From positions 1-64,000 of the forward strand of contig NZ_MEEX01000023.1 in NCBI RefSeq assembly GCF_001724605.1: DNA of 64,000 nucleotides. The letters are read 5' to 3'. A model generated the notes under the pieces. The model searched no databases. It was not told the DNA's origin and was given only the letters and a program-made list of their open reading frames with translations. The number at the start of each line of letters is the position of its first letter. The first letter of the stretch is position 1. This document shows positions 1 through 8,612 of the stretch, in pieces. The position numbers and the translations under genes are program-made. The stretch comes from Phenylobacterium sp. SCN 70-31 (GTDB taxonomy: Bacteria; Pseudomonadota; Alphaproteobacteria; Caulobacterales; Caulobacteraceae).

Positions 1-1
1 C

Positions 2-643
2 TCGCTGCGCCTGGACCGGACCCGCCGCGAGATCGTGGCCACCGCCCCCTCGATCCGCCGGCTGCCCGAGGCCGCGGCCTTCGCCCGCCAGCGGGCCGGA
101 TGGATCGCCGAGCGGCTGGCCGAGCTGCCCGACGCCGCGCCCCTCGCGCCCGGCCTGCTGATCGAGGTGTTCGGGCGCCCCGTACGTCTGGAGGCGGGCG
201 CCGGGCGCGCGCGCTGGATCGAGCCCGCCGACGGCTCCACGCCCCGCATCGCCGCGATGGGCGAGGGCGAAGGCTACGCCCGCGCCGTGATCCTCGTGCT
301 GAAGCGCAAGGCGCTGGAGGTGCTGAGCGCCCGCACCGCCTATTACGCCGCCCGCCTGGGCGCCCCGATGCCGAAGGTCAGCGTCGCCGACGCGAAGAGC
401 CGCTGGGGCTCCTGCCGCCCCGGCGTTCGCGGCGCCCCGGGCGTCGTCCGCTACTCCTGGCGCCTGGCGCTCGCCCCGTTCGAGGTGGCGGACTACGTGG
501 CCGCCCACGAGTGCGCCCATCTGCTCGAGCTGAACCACGGCCCACGCTTCTGGGCTCACGTCCGCGCCCTGGTTGGCGACGAGCGCCGCCACCGCGACTG
601 GCTTCGCGCCGAAGGGGCCCGCCTTCACGCCTTCGGGTGCTGA
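2..643 (+). CDS. YgjP-type M48 family zinc metallopeptidase, 5' end outside window
   Basis: The frame is already open at the window edge and reads as the usual N-terminus of YgjP-like peptidases, so the true start lies upstream; a GTG at 35 is probably internal. The protein carries the KSRWGSC motif and then HECAH with a downstream ELNHGPRFW, the HExxH zinc site plus third ligand of the SprT/YgjP-like branch of M48. Family members are small cytoplasmic metalloproteins, often with no assigned substrate. It ends cleanly with TGA and is followed by about 110 nt before the convergent hydrolase gene. The family call is firm; the role is unknown. Confidence 0.85.
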   Translation, partial: SLRLDRTRREIVATAPSIRRLPEAAAFARQRAGWIAERLAELPDAAPLAPGLLIEVFGRPVRLEAGAGRARWIEPADGSTPRIAAMGEGEGYARAVILVLKRKALEVLSARTAYYAARLGAPMPKVSVADAKSRWGSCRPGVRGAPGVVRYSWRLALAPFEVADYVAAHECAHLLELNHGPRFWAHVRALVGDERRHRDWLRAEGARLHAFGC

Positions 644-751
644 AGCGCTTGCCGGCGAGCCGGACGCCGGGGCGACACGGCGATCGAAGCGAAGGGAGCC
701 GGCGCCCGCGGCGCCTGTCGGAAGACCAGGGCGACGGTCAGAAGACCCGGC

Positions 752-1471
752 TCATCCAAAGGCCTCGCGGCACGCCCGGTTCATGACGTCCGCCACGGTC
801 TGCGGCGCATGCGGCAGCACCTGATGTCCCGCCCCCCGCACCATGTACAACCGCACGCGAGGATGAGCCTGGAGTTCCGCTCGGGTCAGGTCGTCCACGA
901 CGCTCGGACCGGCCTCCGCGCCGGCCTCCGGCTCGCCCCCGATCAGGACGTGCGCCGGGGGGCCCAGCCTCGCCAGCAGATGGGAATAGTCCCGCGGCGT
1001 GCTCTCCTGCGGGCCGACGCCGAAGATGTTGTCGATGAAGGCGTCCTGGTTGAAGCGCGGATCGCGGCGCATCGCCTCGAAGGGTCCGCCCGGCGTGATG
1101 CGCAGCGGCGGCTCGATCAGGACCAGCCGCCGGATGTTGGGCGCCTTGAGCCCCAGGGCCACCAACGCGCCGGTGGAGTTTCCGGTGGCCACGACGGGGC
1201 GGTCGCCCAGCGCGGCTCGAACCGCCGTGTCGAAGGCGGCGACGAACAGCCCGAGGCTCTCGCCGATCAGACGCGGCGCGTGATTCCCGGGCAGGTGCGC
1301 GCGCCAGACGTCCGCGCCGGTGATCAGGTCCTGCAGGTTGGCGGCGTTGTCGTCGGGCGCGAAGGCGCCGCTGATGAACAGCAGGACGGGCCGTCCCGTG
1401 TCGTGCGTCCGGAACCAGACGGGTCCGAACGGGGTCGGCGCCTCGATCAGGGCCTCGGGGCCGGTCGGCAT
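752..1471 (-). CDS. alpha/beta fold hydrolase
   Basis: This 239-residue protein has a GNSTG nucleophile elbow and a late GAGHQVLPH catalytic-His region, the layout of a single-domain alpha/beta hydrolase. Its ATG overlaps the TGA of the upstream penicillin-binding protein gene (TGATG), so the two are probably translationally coupled. No signal peptide is visible, so it should act in the cytoplasm. The substrate cannot be read from the sequence. The open frame continues upstream on this strand through the PBP gene, but that part has no family features and antisense-like composition, so the ATG at 1471 was chosen. Confidence 0.85.
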   Translation of the reverse strand: MPTGPEALIEAPTPFGPVWFRTHDTGRPVLLFISGAFAPDDNAANLQDLITGADVWRAHLPGNHAPRLIGESLGLFVAAFDTAVRAALGDRPVVATGNSTGALVALGLKAPNIRRLVLIEPPLRITPGGPFEAMRRDPRFNQDAFIDNIFGVGPQESTPRDYSHLLARLGPPAHVLIGGEPEAGAEAGPSVVDDLTRAELQAHPRVRLYMVRGAGHQVLPHAPQTVADVMNRACREAFG

Positions 1472-3429
1472 CAGTAGACGGGTTCCTGCGTCCGCGCGCG
1501 TTCGGGCGGCGGCGAGCCGCCGCGCAGGAAGTCGGTCACGCCGTCCAGGATCTGGTCGATCGGCCCTTGCGCCTCCTCGGGCGGCGGAGGCGGCAGGCCG
1601 CCCGGGATCGGCGCCACTTTCAACCGTGGCAGGGCGGCGGTCATGTAGTCGCGCCAGACGCCCGCCGGCACGTTGCCGCCCGTCACCCGGCGCATGGGCG
1701 TGTTGTCGTCCTTGCCGACCCATACGGCCGTCACGAAGCCGCCCGTGAACCCGACGAACCAGGCGTCGCGATAGTCGCTGGTGGTGCCGGTCTTGCCGGC
1801 GAGGTCGTAGCCGGGAACCCGCGCCCGGGTTCCCGTGCCGTGGGTCACCACCCCGCGCATCATGTCCACGGTGTAGGCCAGCGCCGGCTGCGGGACGACC
1901 TGGGCGCGGGGCGGCGGCGCCATGCCGTGGTCGTACAGCATCCGGCCGCTGGCGGTGCGGATACGCTCGATCCCGTAGCCGCGGGCCAGGAACCCGCCGT
2001 TCGAGAAGGGCGCATAGGCCTGAGCCATCTCCAGCGGGCTCACCTCCACCGCGCCCAGCGCCATGGAGGGATCGAGCTGGATCGGCGAGGTGATCCCCAG
2101 CCGGCGCGCCGTCGCGGCCACGTTCGCGGTGCCCACCTCGTTGGCCAGCCGCGCGGCCACGGTGTTCACCGACTGCGCCAGGGCTGTCGAGATGGTGATC
2201 GGCCCCAGGTACTGGCCCGTATAGTTGCGCGGCTCCCAGGTCCCGATCTTCACCGGCTCGTCCACCACGGGGGTGTAGGGGGTCCGCCCCAGCTCCATCG
2301 CCGTCAGATAGACGAAGGGCTTGAAGGCCGAGCCCGCCTGCCGCTTGGCCATCGTCGCCCGGTCGTACTGGCTCTGGAGGTAGTTCACCCCGCCCACATA
2401 GGCCCGCACCCGGCCCTCGCCGTCGATCGAGACCAGCGCCCCCTGCTGCACGCCCTGATCCTTGGCGGCGGCGACACCGGCCTGCAGCGCCCGCTCGGCC
2501 CCGGCCTGCAGCGGCAGGTCCAGCGTCGTCTCCACCACCAGGTCTTCGGTCGGTTCGCCCACCAGGGACCGGACCTCGTCGTCCACCCAGTCGACGAAGT
2601 ACTGCGCCCGCTGGTTCGCCAGCACCGGATTGACCCTGACCTTGTTCTTGATGGCCTCGGCGCGCTCCTGCGCGGTGATGAAGCCCGCCTCTTCCATGGC
2701 GTCCAGCACCAGCGTCGCGCGCCGGGCGGCGCGGTCGGCCGAGGCCATGGGCGAATAGCGCGACGGGCCCTTCATCAGTCCGGCCAGCAGGGCGCTCTCG
2801 CCCAGGGTCAGTTCGGCCGCGGGCTTGCCGAAATAGCGCTGGGAGGCGGCCTCGATGCCGTAGGCGCCGGCGCCGAAGTAGACCCGGTTCAGATACAGTT
2901 CGAGGATCTGCTTCTTCGAGAAGCGCGCCTCCAGCCAGACGGCCAGGATCAGCTCCTGCGCCTTGCGGCGATAGTTCTGGTTGGGGGTCAGGAACAGGTT
3001 CCGCGCAAGCTGCTGGGTGATGGTCGACCCGCCGCGCAGGGGCCCGCCGTCGTCCTGGTTGCGCATGTTGTAGATCTGGCTGCGGACGATCCCCCAGGGA
3101 TTGAAGCCGAAGTGCCAGTAGTACCAGCGGTCCTCGATGGCGATGAACGCCTCGGGCACGTGTTCGGGCAGCTTGTCCAGGTCGACCGGCGGCGCGTACT
3201 GGCTCCCGCGCACCGCGATCAGCGCGCCCGAGCGATCCAGGTAGGAGACCGAGGGCTGGCGCTTCACCTCGAACAGCTTCGAGGTGTCGGGCAGGTCGAC
3301 CGCGAACACCGCGAAGAACGCGACGAGGAAGATGATTCCCCAGACGCCCAGAACCAGGGTCCAGTAGGCGAGGCGCTGCAGGAACGAGCGTCGGGGTCGG
3401 TCGCCATCGGGCGACTTCGTGTTGGCCAT
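1471..3429 (-). CDS. penicillin-binding protein 1A family, bifunctional transglycosylase/transpeptidase
   Basis: This 652-residue class A PBP polymerises glycan strands and cross-links peptidoglycan in the periplasm. An N-terminal membrane anchor lies at about residues 20-45. A GT51 domain follows, with catalytic Glu in IED (about 99), RGGSTITQQ (about 132-140) and the RKAQE region. The transpeptidase domain has SAFK (Ser367, Lys370), SVN (420-422) and KTG (546-548). The C-terminus is proline-rich. It is shorter than E. coli PBP1A but normal for the alphaproteobacterial PbpC/MrcA-like group. It is the first gene of a two-gene unit with the hydrolase. A weak promoter-like pair lies about 45 nt upstream of the start (TTTGGG at 3498-3493, TATAGG at 3475-3470, 17 nt spacer, minus strand). 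Confidence 0.95.
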   Translation of the reverse strand: MANTKSPDGDRPRRSFLQRLAYWTLVLGVWGIIFLVAFFAVFAVDLPDTSKLFEVKRQPSVSYLDRSGALIAVRGSQYAPPVDLDKLPEHVPEAFIAIEDRWYYWHFGFNPWGIVRSQIYNMRNQDDGGPLRGGSTITQQLARNLFLTPNQNYRRKAQELILAVWLEARFSKKQILELYLNRVYFGAGAYGIEAASQRYFGKPAAELTLGESALLAGLMKGPSRYSPMASADRAARRATLVLDAMEEAGFITAQERAEAIKNKVRVNPVLANQRAQYFVDWVDDEVRSLVGEPTEDLVVETTLDLPLQAGAERALQAGVAAAKDQGVQQGALVSIDGEGRVRAYVGGVNYLQSQYDRATMAKRQAGSAFKPFVYLTAMELGRTPYTPVVDEPVKIGTWEPRNYTGQYLGPITISTALAQSVNTVAARLANEVGTANVAATARRLGITSPIQLDPSMALGAVEVSPLEMAQAYAPFSNGGFLARGYGIERIRTASGRMLYDHGMAPPPRAQVVPQPALAYTVDMMRGVVTHGTGTRARVPGYDLAGKTGTTSDYRDAWFVGFTGGFVTAVWVGKDDNTPMRRVTGGNVPAGVWRDYMTAALPRLKVAPIPGGLPPPPPEEAQGPIDQILDGVTDFLRGGSPPPERARTQEPVY

Positions 3430-3749
3430 GAAGAACCGTGGTCCTGTCGTTCTGCCGCCGCCCGCGCGGCCTATAACAAAACCCTAACGAACCCCAAACA
3501 GGGTTGACGGGACATGAACGGCCGGGGCATCCGACGCCCGCGCCGCGGTCTTCGCCGCACAGCTCTGCATTTCTGCATAGCAGCATGCGCTATTTTGCGG
3601 TTGCGCCCTCGATCTTAACACCGTTATCTTAGCATTGCTCAGTTCGCAGCGCGCCAAGGGAGGGGATAACCCGAGGCGACCCGACGCAGCGGGCGGGGCC
3701 GGTACTCAAATTCTTGACGCCGACATCTCCCCGAACGCTGGAGGGCTCG
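3430..3749. other. divergent intergenic region upstream of the PBP and the small secreted protein genes
   Basis: This 320 nt gap holds the promoters of the two divergent genes. It is noticeably more A/T-rich than its surroundings around 3465-3510 and 3595-3640. No RNA gene or repeat was recognised here. The only site offered is the weak minus-strand promoter candidate described with the PBP gene. Confidence 0.5.
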
Positions 3750-4091
3750 ATGAAGCTCCAAATCCTTGCGGCCTGCGCCGCCCTCGCCACGCTCACCGCC
3801 GGCCAGGCCTTCGCCGCCGACGCGATCACCGCCAAGCTGTCCGCCCCGGTCGCCGAGAAGACCAAGTTCATCGCCGGCGGCGCCATGTTCAACTGCGAAG
3901 GCGACACCTGCATCGCCGCGGCGCCGACCTCGCAGACCTTCGCCACCGCCACCTGCAAGACCGTCGCCGACAAGGTCGGCGTGGTCGCCTCGTTCGAAGG
4001 CCGCAAGGCTCTCGCCGAGGACAAGCTGGCCGCCTGCAACGCCAAGGCCATCGCCAAGGCGAACGGCGGCGCGACCCTGGCCGCTCAATAG
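3750..4091 (+). CDS. small secreted protein, CC_3452-like family
   Basis: This 113-residue protein has a clear Sec signal peptide (positive MKLQ, hydrophobic Ala/Leu core, AFA-AD cleavage near residue 22). The mature part has the patterns IAGGAMFNCEGDTC and CKTVADKVG, resembling the small family named after Caulobacter CC_3452. Mature Cys residues, several spaced in pairs, suggest disulfides in the periplasm. The ATG at 3750 is preferred over an in-frame upstream start because it directly opens a signal peptide and has GGAG upstream. A strong terminator follows. The function is unknown. Confidence 0.75.
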   Translation: MKLQILAACAALATLTAGQAFAADAITAKLSAPVAEKTKFIAGGAMFNCEGDTCIAAAPTSQTFATATCKTVADKVGVVASFEGRKALAEDKLAACNAKAIAKANGGATLAAQ

Positions 4092-4136
4092 GCCTCACAA
4101 GTCTCCCAGCAGCTCTGTCGAGCTTCTGTCACGCCT

Positions 4137-4168
4137 GGGCCGCCAGCATAGCTGGCGGCCCATTTTTT
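4137..4168 (+). terminator. rho-independent terminator of the small secreted protein gene
   Basis: A perfect 11-bp stem (GGGCCGCCAGC / GCTGGCGGCCC) with a 3-nt ATA loop is followed by A and six T residues. It lies 45 nt after the stop codon. A second, 9-bp copy of the same hairpin lies 14 nt further on. Confidence 0.85.
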
Positions 4169-4182
4169 GTTCTAGGGGGGGC

Positions 4183-4203
4183 GCCGCCAGCCATGCTGGC
4201 GGC
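4183..4203. repeat. second hairpin, near copy of the preceding terminator stem
   Basis: The inverted repeat GCCGCCAGC-CAT-GCTGGCGGC repeats the stem of the terminator at 4137-4168 but has no T-run on either strand. It sits 12 nt beyond the stop codon of the convergent excalibur gene and may serve as its 3' end. Confidence 0.7.
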
Positions 4204-4215
4204 CCACAGACAGCC

Positions 4216-4674
4216 TCAGAAACCCCGGCGTCCGCCGGGCGGCGGTTCGCAGGCGAAGCCGTCCCCATCGCCATCCTGCTGCGGCCTGTAGGCGGGCGAT
4301 CCGAGGGGAATATCGTAGACTCCCGCGGCATGGGCCGCCGCGCAGTTCGGAAAAGGCCCAGCCGGCGCTGTGCGGGCCCGCAGGGGCGGCGACCACGCCG
4401 GATCGGGGCTCTCGGCGACGGCGAGCGAGGCCGCACGCGCCGGCCCCACGGCCGGCGATCCCCCACGCCACCCGGGATAGAGCCGGTCGAGGCCCAGACC
4501 GATGACGGCCAGGCACCCGATCCAGTAGGCCGCCAGCAGCGCCTTGCCCGCCCGCGCCAGGCGGTTGCGGCGCTCCCACGTCCCCGCCAGGCGAAGCCGG
4601 TGGTTCAGACGCGACAACCGCGCCGCGGCGCCGGGTCCGTCCAGGGGGCGTTCGATCTGCGGAACGCGGGTCAT
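4216..4674 (-). CDS. excalibur calcium-binding domain protein, membrane-anchored
   Basis: The 152-residue protein has a cytoplasmic basic N-terminus, one membrane segment at about residues 44-62, and a C-terminal excalibur domain (FPNCAAAHAAG then YRPQQDGDGDGFACE, about 108-143). The DxDxDG-type loop with the two flanking Cys is the hallmark of this extracytoplasmic calcium-binding module. Such domains often accompany surface or nuclease proteins. The gene converges on the small secreted protein gene. The family assignment comes from the motif; the role is unknown. Confidence 0.8.
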   Translation of the reverse strand: MTRVPQIERPLDGPGAAARLSRLNHRLRLAGTWERRNRLARAGKALLAAYWIGCLAVIGLGLDRLYPGWRGGSPAVGPARAASLAVAESPDPAWSPPLRARTAPAGPFPNCAAAHAAGVYDIPLGSPAYRPQQDGDGDGFACEPPPGGRRGF

Positions 4675-4865
4675 GCCCCAGGCTCCGCGCCGCGCCCCTA
4701 ACCGATACTCAACACATGGGGTTAATCTGATCTTTTATCGTCCTTAGGTTGCTTTTTCGCCATCGACCCCGACCTCATGGACGCCATCCCGGCCACGCCT
4801 CTGGCCATCGGCGGCGAAATCGGCCCTGATCGGCGTCCGATCCCACCCCGAGCGAGACGCCGTCG

Positions 4866-5414
4866 ATGCCGCCCGAGCCCCTCGAGTCCGACCACGATCC
4901 CGACGCCGTCGTCGTCTCCGAGACCGGCGTGGGCCGCTTCCAGGTGGCGATCCAGGCCGCGGGCGCCACCTTCGTCGCCGACGAGCCGGTCGAGGTGGGC
5001 GGCCTGGGTTCCGGCCCCAACCCCTACGATCTCCTGGCTTCCGCCCTCGGCGCCTGCACGGTCATGACCATGCGCCTCTACGCCGAGCGCAAGGGCTGGC
5101 CGCTGGAGACCGCCACCGCCCGCGTGCTGCACGCCCGCAGCGGGCTCGACGGCCGGGACCGCTTCGCCCGCGAGATCACCCTGGTGGGCCCCCTCGACGC
5201 GGGCCAGCGCGCCCGGCTCCTCGAGATCGCCGAACGCTGCCCCGTCCACCGCAGCCTGGAGCGCGGCGCCGAGATCATCACCATCGCCGCCCAGCCGCCG
5301 TCGCTGCACATCCCGGCGCCGCAGGTCTTCGAGGCGGCGGGCTTCGAGGTCGCCGGTTTTGCGGCCTCGGGCGACGACCACCGGCGCGACATGGACGAGG
5401 CCTGCTGCGACTGA
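4866..5414 (+). CDS. OsmC family peroxiredoxin-like protein
   Basis: This 182-residue cytoplasmic protein has the OsmC/Ohr fold signature: GGLGSGPNPYDLLASALGACT with a conserved Cys, and a second Cys in ERCPVHRSLE. These two cysteines reduce organic hydroperoxides in studied members. The C-terminal tail beyond about residue 150 is extra and contains a CC pair before the stop. An ATG with a Pro-rich start was chosen as the first plausible start. It is divergent from the excalibur gene. Confidence 0.9.
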   Translation: MPPEPLESDHDPDAVVVSETGVGRFQVAIQAAGATFVADEPVEVGGLGSGPNPYDLLASALGACTVMTMRLYAERKGWPLETATARVLHARSGLDGRDRFAREITLVGPLDAGQRARLLEIAERCPVHRSLERGAEIITIAAQPPSLHIPAPQVFEAAGFEVAGFAASGDDHRRDMDEACCD

Positions 5415-5432
5415 CAGGCCCTCCGCGGCTCG

Positions 5433-6164
5433 TCACCGCCCGAGGGCGCTGCCGCCCTCGACGTAGAGCACCTGCCCCGTCGTGTAGCCGGCGCGCATCA
5501 GATAGAGGTACGCCTCGGCCGCCTCGCCGGGCTCGCCGATCCGCGGCAGGAGCTGGTGCGACGTCAGGCGCGAGAATTCGGCCTGGCGATCGCCCTCGGG
5601 AATCCGGTCCCAGACGCCCGTCCGGATCAGCCCCGGACAGACGCAGTTCACCCGCACCGGCGCCAGTTCCACCGCCAGGCCGCGCGTCAGGTGCTCGACC
5701 GCGCCCGCCATCGCCGTCGAGACCGCCGAGCCCTTGGTCGGGCGCTGCGCGATCATCCCGTCAGTCAGGGTAAGCGAGCCCCCCGGCGGCAGGCTCGGCG
5801 CGGCGTACTTGGCCACCGCCAGCGCCCCCCAGAAACGCACGCGGAACAGGGTGGCCGCCGCAGCGAGGTCCAGGTCCGCCAGAGGTCCGCGCCGCGGACC
5901 GCCCCAGTCCCCCGCCGTGAACGCGATATGGTCGAAGCCCGCGGCCCGGTCCGCGAAGAAGGCCGCCACCGCCGCCTCGTCGGTGACGTCCAGCGCGGCC
6001 GCCTGTGCGCCCCCGCCCAGCCGACCGGCGGCGTCGCGCACCTTGTCCGCATGGCTGGACGCCACGGTCACCTGCGCCCCGTCCTTCAGGGCCGCCTCGG
6101 CCACGGCGTAGCCGATCCCCGATCCCCCGCCGATCACCAGCACCCGCTTGCCGTCCAACGCCAT
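5433..6164 (-). CDS. SDR family protein lacking the catalytic Tyr and Lys
   Basis: The protein (243 residues) has the Rossmann signature GGGSGIG at 12-18 and the typical SDR C-terminus (CPGLIRTGVW, GEPGEAAEAYLYLM, GQVLYVEGG). Where classical SDRs have YxxxK, this one aligns as Ser149 and Ala153 (SAVSTAMAGAVE), and the serine position also looks replaced (TLTDG). It may therefore bind NAD(P) without classical reductase chemistry, as in Lin1944-like SDRs. The ATG at 6164 was chosen because GGGAGG lies 6 nt upstream; an in-frame start 18 nt earlier has no such site. It converges on the OsmC gene. Confidence 0.85.
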   Translation of the reverse strand: MALDGKRVLVIGGGSGIGYAVAEAALKDGAQVTVASSHADKVRDAAGRLGGGAQAAALDVTDEAAVAAFFADRAAGFDHIAFTAGDWGGPRRGPLADLDLAAAATLFRVRFWGALAVAKYAAPSLPPGGSLTLTDGMIAQRPTKGSAVSTAMAGAVEHLTRGLAVELAPVRVNCVCPGLIRTGVWDRIPEGDRQAEFSRLTSHQLLPRIGEPGEAAEAYLYLMRAGYTTGQVLYVEGGSALGR

Positions 6165-6278
6165 CGCCGCCTCCCGCGCCATCCGTCGCCTTGCCCCAAC
6201 GCCGCGCCGCCGACGCAGGGAGAGTCAAGCCGCGTCGGGCTTGCCCCGCCGCCGCCGGCCGCCCAACATCGCCCGGTC

Positions 6279-7496
6279 ATGCCGACCTACCGCACCCCGG
6301 GCGTCTTCACCGAAGAGACCTCCTTCCGCGCAAAGGCGGTCACCCCCGCGCCCAGCGGCGTGGCCGCCTTCGTCGGGCCCACCCTCGCGGCGCCCGACGA
6401 TCCTGCGGCCCTCCCCGCGCTGCGGTCGTTCCAGGCGTTCGAGCGCTGCTATGGCGGGCTGGGCGACCTCGCCGGGCCGGATGGGCCGATCGTCAACTAT
6501 CTCGCCCACGCCGCCCGCGCGTTCTTCGACAACGGCGGCGGCCGGCTGCACGTGGCCCCCATCGACGCCGGCGACACGTCCGTCGAGGCCTGCGAACGGG
6601 CGCTGGCCCGCCTCGACGCCCAGCCCGACATCGAGCTGGTCGCCGCGCCCGCCGCGGCGGCGGGGCCCGGCGATGCGCCGCATCGGATCGCCGCCGCCCT
6701 GATCGCCCACGCCGAGGGCGCGGCCCGCCATCGCTTCGCCGTCCTCGACCCGCCGCCGGGCCTCTCGATCGCCCAGGTCCGCGCGTTCCGCGCGCCCTAC
6801 GACAGCCGTCGCGCCGCGCTCTACTACCCGTGGGTCGAGATCGACGCCGCTCCCGGCCGGCTGGCCCTGCCGCCGTCGGGCTTCGTCTGCGGGGCCTACG
6901 CCGCCACCGACGTCGAGCGCGGGCTGTGGGTCGCGCCGGCCAACCGCGTCGCCAAGGGCGTCACGGGCCTCCAGGCCGAGGTCCGCGCCGGCGAGCAGGA
7001 CGTGCTGAATCCGCTGGGCGTGAACTGCATCCGGCGCCTGTCGGGCCGCGGCATCCGCATCTTCGGCGCCCGCACGCTCGGTTCAGACCCCGAGTTCAAG
7101 TACGTCAACGTCCACCGCCTGGTCGCCCATGTGGAGACGTCGCTGGCCCGAAGCCTCGCCTGGGCCGCCGTCGAGCCCAATGCGCCGCGACTGTGGTCCA
7201 ACGTCTCCGCCATGACCACGGACTTCCTGTTCGAACTCTGGCGCGCCGGGGCCCTGCGCGGCGCGGCGCCGAAGGAGGCGTTCTTCGTCCGCTGCGGCTC
7301 CGACACCATGACCGCCGCCGACATCGCCGCCGGCCGGCTGGTCCTGCTCGTAGGCCTCGCCGTGATGACGCCGGCCGAGTTCCTGATCCTGCGGATCGCC
7401 GCCGACGCCGCCCCGCCGGGACGGCCGCCCCCGCCTACAGACCCCCCGCCTACAGACCCTGCGCCTTCCGGATCTCCAGGACCACGGCGGCGTTGA
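6279..7496 (+). CDS. phage tail sheath protein (orphan)
   Basis: The 405-residue product begins with YRTPGVFTEE and contains GVAAFVGPT, PIVNYLAHAARAFFDNGG, the AANRVAKGVTGL segment and the closing NVHRLVAHVETSLARSLAWA and FFVRCGSDTMT blocks. These are the order and motifs of contractile-tail sheath proteins. The sheath domain appears complete up to EFLILRIA; a Pro-rich tail of about 30 residues follows, encoded partly by a 13-bp tandem repeat near 7433-7458. No tube, baseplate, capsid or lysis gene is in the window. The 3' end overlaps the convergent exported-protein gene by 47 nt. Confidence 0.9.
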   Translation: MPTYRTPGVFTEETSFRAKAVTPAPSGVAAFVGPTLAAPDDPAALPALRSFQAFERCYGGLGDLAGPDGPIVNYLAHAARAFFDNGGGRLHVAPIDAGDTSVEACERALARLDAQPDIELVAAPAAAAGPGDAPHRIAAALIAHAEGAARHRFAVLDPPPGLSIAQVRAFRAPYDSRRAALYYPWVEIDAAPGRLALPPSGFVCGAYAATDVERGLWVAPANRVAKGVTGLQAEVRAGEQDVLNPLGVNCIRRLSGRGIRIFGARTLGSDPEFKYVNVHRLVAHVETSLARSLAWAAVEPNAPRLWSNVSAMTTDFLFELWRAGALRGAAPKEAFFVRCGSDTMTAADIAAGRLVLLVGLAVMTPAEFLILRIAADAAPPGRPPPPTDPPPTDPAPSGSPGPRRR

Positions 7497-8451
7497 AGGC
7501 GCGATAGGCGTCCCGGACCAGCGCGGTCCAGGCCGCCGGGTCCACGATCACCGCGTCGCCGCGGGCCGTGTCCTGGTCGATGTAGTAGGGGCTGGCGACG
7601 CTGGTCACCGACAGCGCCCGCACCGCGCCCTCGCCCGTGGCCAGGGTTCCGAACGGCGCCGGCGTGGTCAGGTCCTTCGTCATCCGCATCATGCCCGGCG
7701 TCGAGGCCCGGCCGTTGTTCATGCTGGTCGACAGGGCGGCCATGCTCACGCCCATCAGGCCGAACTGCAGCTTGTTCGACACGCTCGCGCTCGCGCGGCC
7801 CATGAGGTCGCGCCCCGTGGCCGCATCGGTCCTGGCGAAGTCGATCACCAGCGAGGGGGCCACCAGGATGGATTGCTGCGACCGCGCCACGGTCCCCAGC
7901 CGGCCCTGCACCGCCAGCGCGCCCATGCCGGCGAACCCGGTGGCGTTCCCCGGCGCGTGCAGGCCCTTGATCATCGGCGCCCGCTGCGCGCCATACGCCG
8001 CATAGGCCTTCTTCACGCCCGCGCCGATGGTGACGCCCGCGCCGATCCGGGTGACCTCGGCGTTGCCGGGCGTGAGTTCGGCGCCCGAGGCCGCCAGCGC
8101 CGCCTGGGTCTCGGCCTCCGCGACCATCGGCACGCCCGCCGCGGTGAGCTGCGCCACCAGGTCGGCATAGGCCTCGTCGGCCAGGCCCCGCATGGTCTCG
8201 GCGCTGATCCCCGTCAGGGTCGTGGTCAGGCGCGACTTGGCCAGCACGCCGCCCGAGGCGGTCCCCTGCTGCTGGGTGAAGAAGGCGATCTGGTAGCTGG
8301 GCACGGCCACCGGCCCGCCCCGGAGATTCTGGCCCGAGAAGCCCGACAGCTTCACCGGGAAGCTCGCCTGCGCCGCCGCCGGCGCCACGACGAGAAGAGC
8401 CGCCGCAACGGCCGCCGGGACGACGGCGCCCCACATATGTTTCGTGTTCAT
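7450..8451 (-). CDS. exported protein of unknown function
   Basis: This 333-residue protein starts with a Sec signal peptide (about residues 1-28, ending AAAQA). The mature part is rich in small residues, with no catalytic motif that I recognise; it includes GSDs-free Gly/Ala stretches, an RIGAGVTIGAGVKKAYAAYG segment and a Met-rich SMNNGRASTPGMMRMTK segment. The ATG at 8451 was chosen because it opens the signal peptide; the frame extends upstream without support. It lies between the orphan tail sheath gene and the HTH-repeat gene and overlaps the sheath gene tail to tail. The function is unknown. Confidence 0.7.
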   Translation of the reverse strand: MNTKHMWGAVVPAAVAAALLVVAPAAAQASFPVKLSGFSGQNLRGGPVAVPSYQIAFFTQQQGTASGGVLAKSRLTTTLTGISAETMRGLADEAYADLVAQLTAAGVPMVAEAETQAALAASGAELTPGNAEVTRIGAGVTIGAGVKKAYAAYGAQRAPMIKGLHAPGNATGFAGMGALAVQGRLGTVARSQQSILVAPSLVIDFARTDAATGRDLMGRASASVSNKLQFGLMGVSMAALSTSMNNGRASTPGMMRMTKDLTTPAPFGTLATGEGAVRALSVTSVASPYYIDQDTARGDAVIVDPAAWTALVRDAYRAFNAAVVLEIRKAQGL

Positions 8452-8612
8452 GATGTTCAGCCCCCATGCTGCTGACGGCTCTATGACCACCGGCGAGGTC
8501 CGGCGCCTTCCCCCGATCGGGGGGCGCCGGCGCACGACCCCCACAGATCGGCGACCCCGCTTCGAGCCTCCCCACGTCCGCTTCTGACGCAGGCCGGCGC
8601 CAGTCTGGCCCG

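Noticed and set aside
752..3586. Very long open frame on the minus strand running through the PBP gene into the hydrolase
   Set aside because: Only the last 239 codons have family features; the rest is an Arg/Gly/Ala-rich frame created by high GC opposite or alongside the PBP coding frame.
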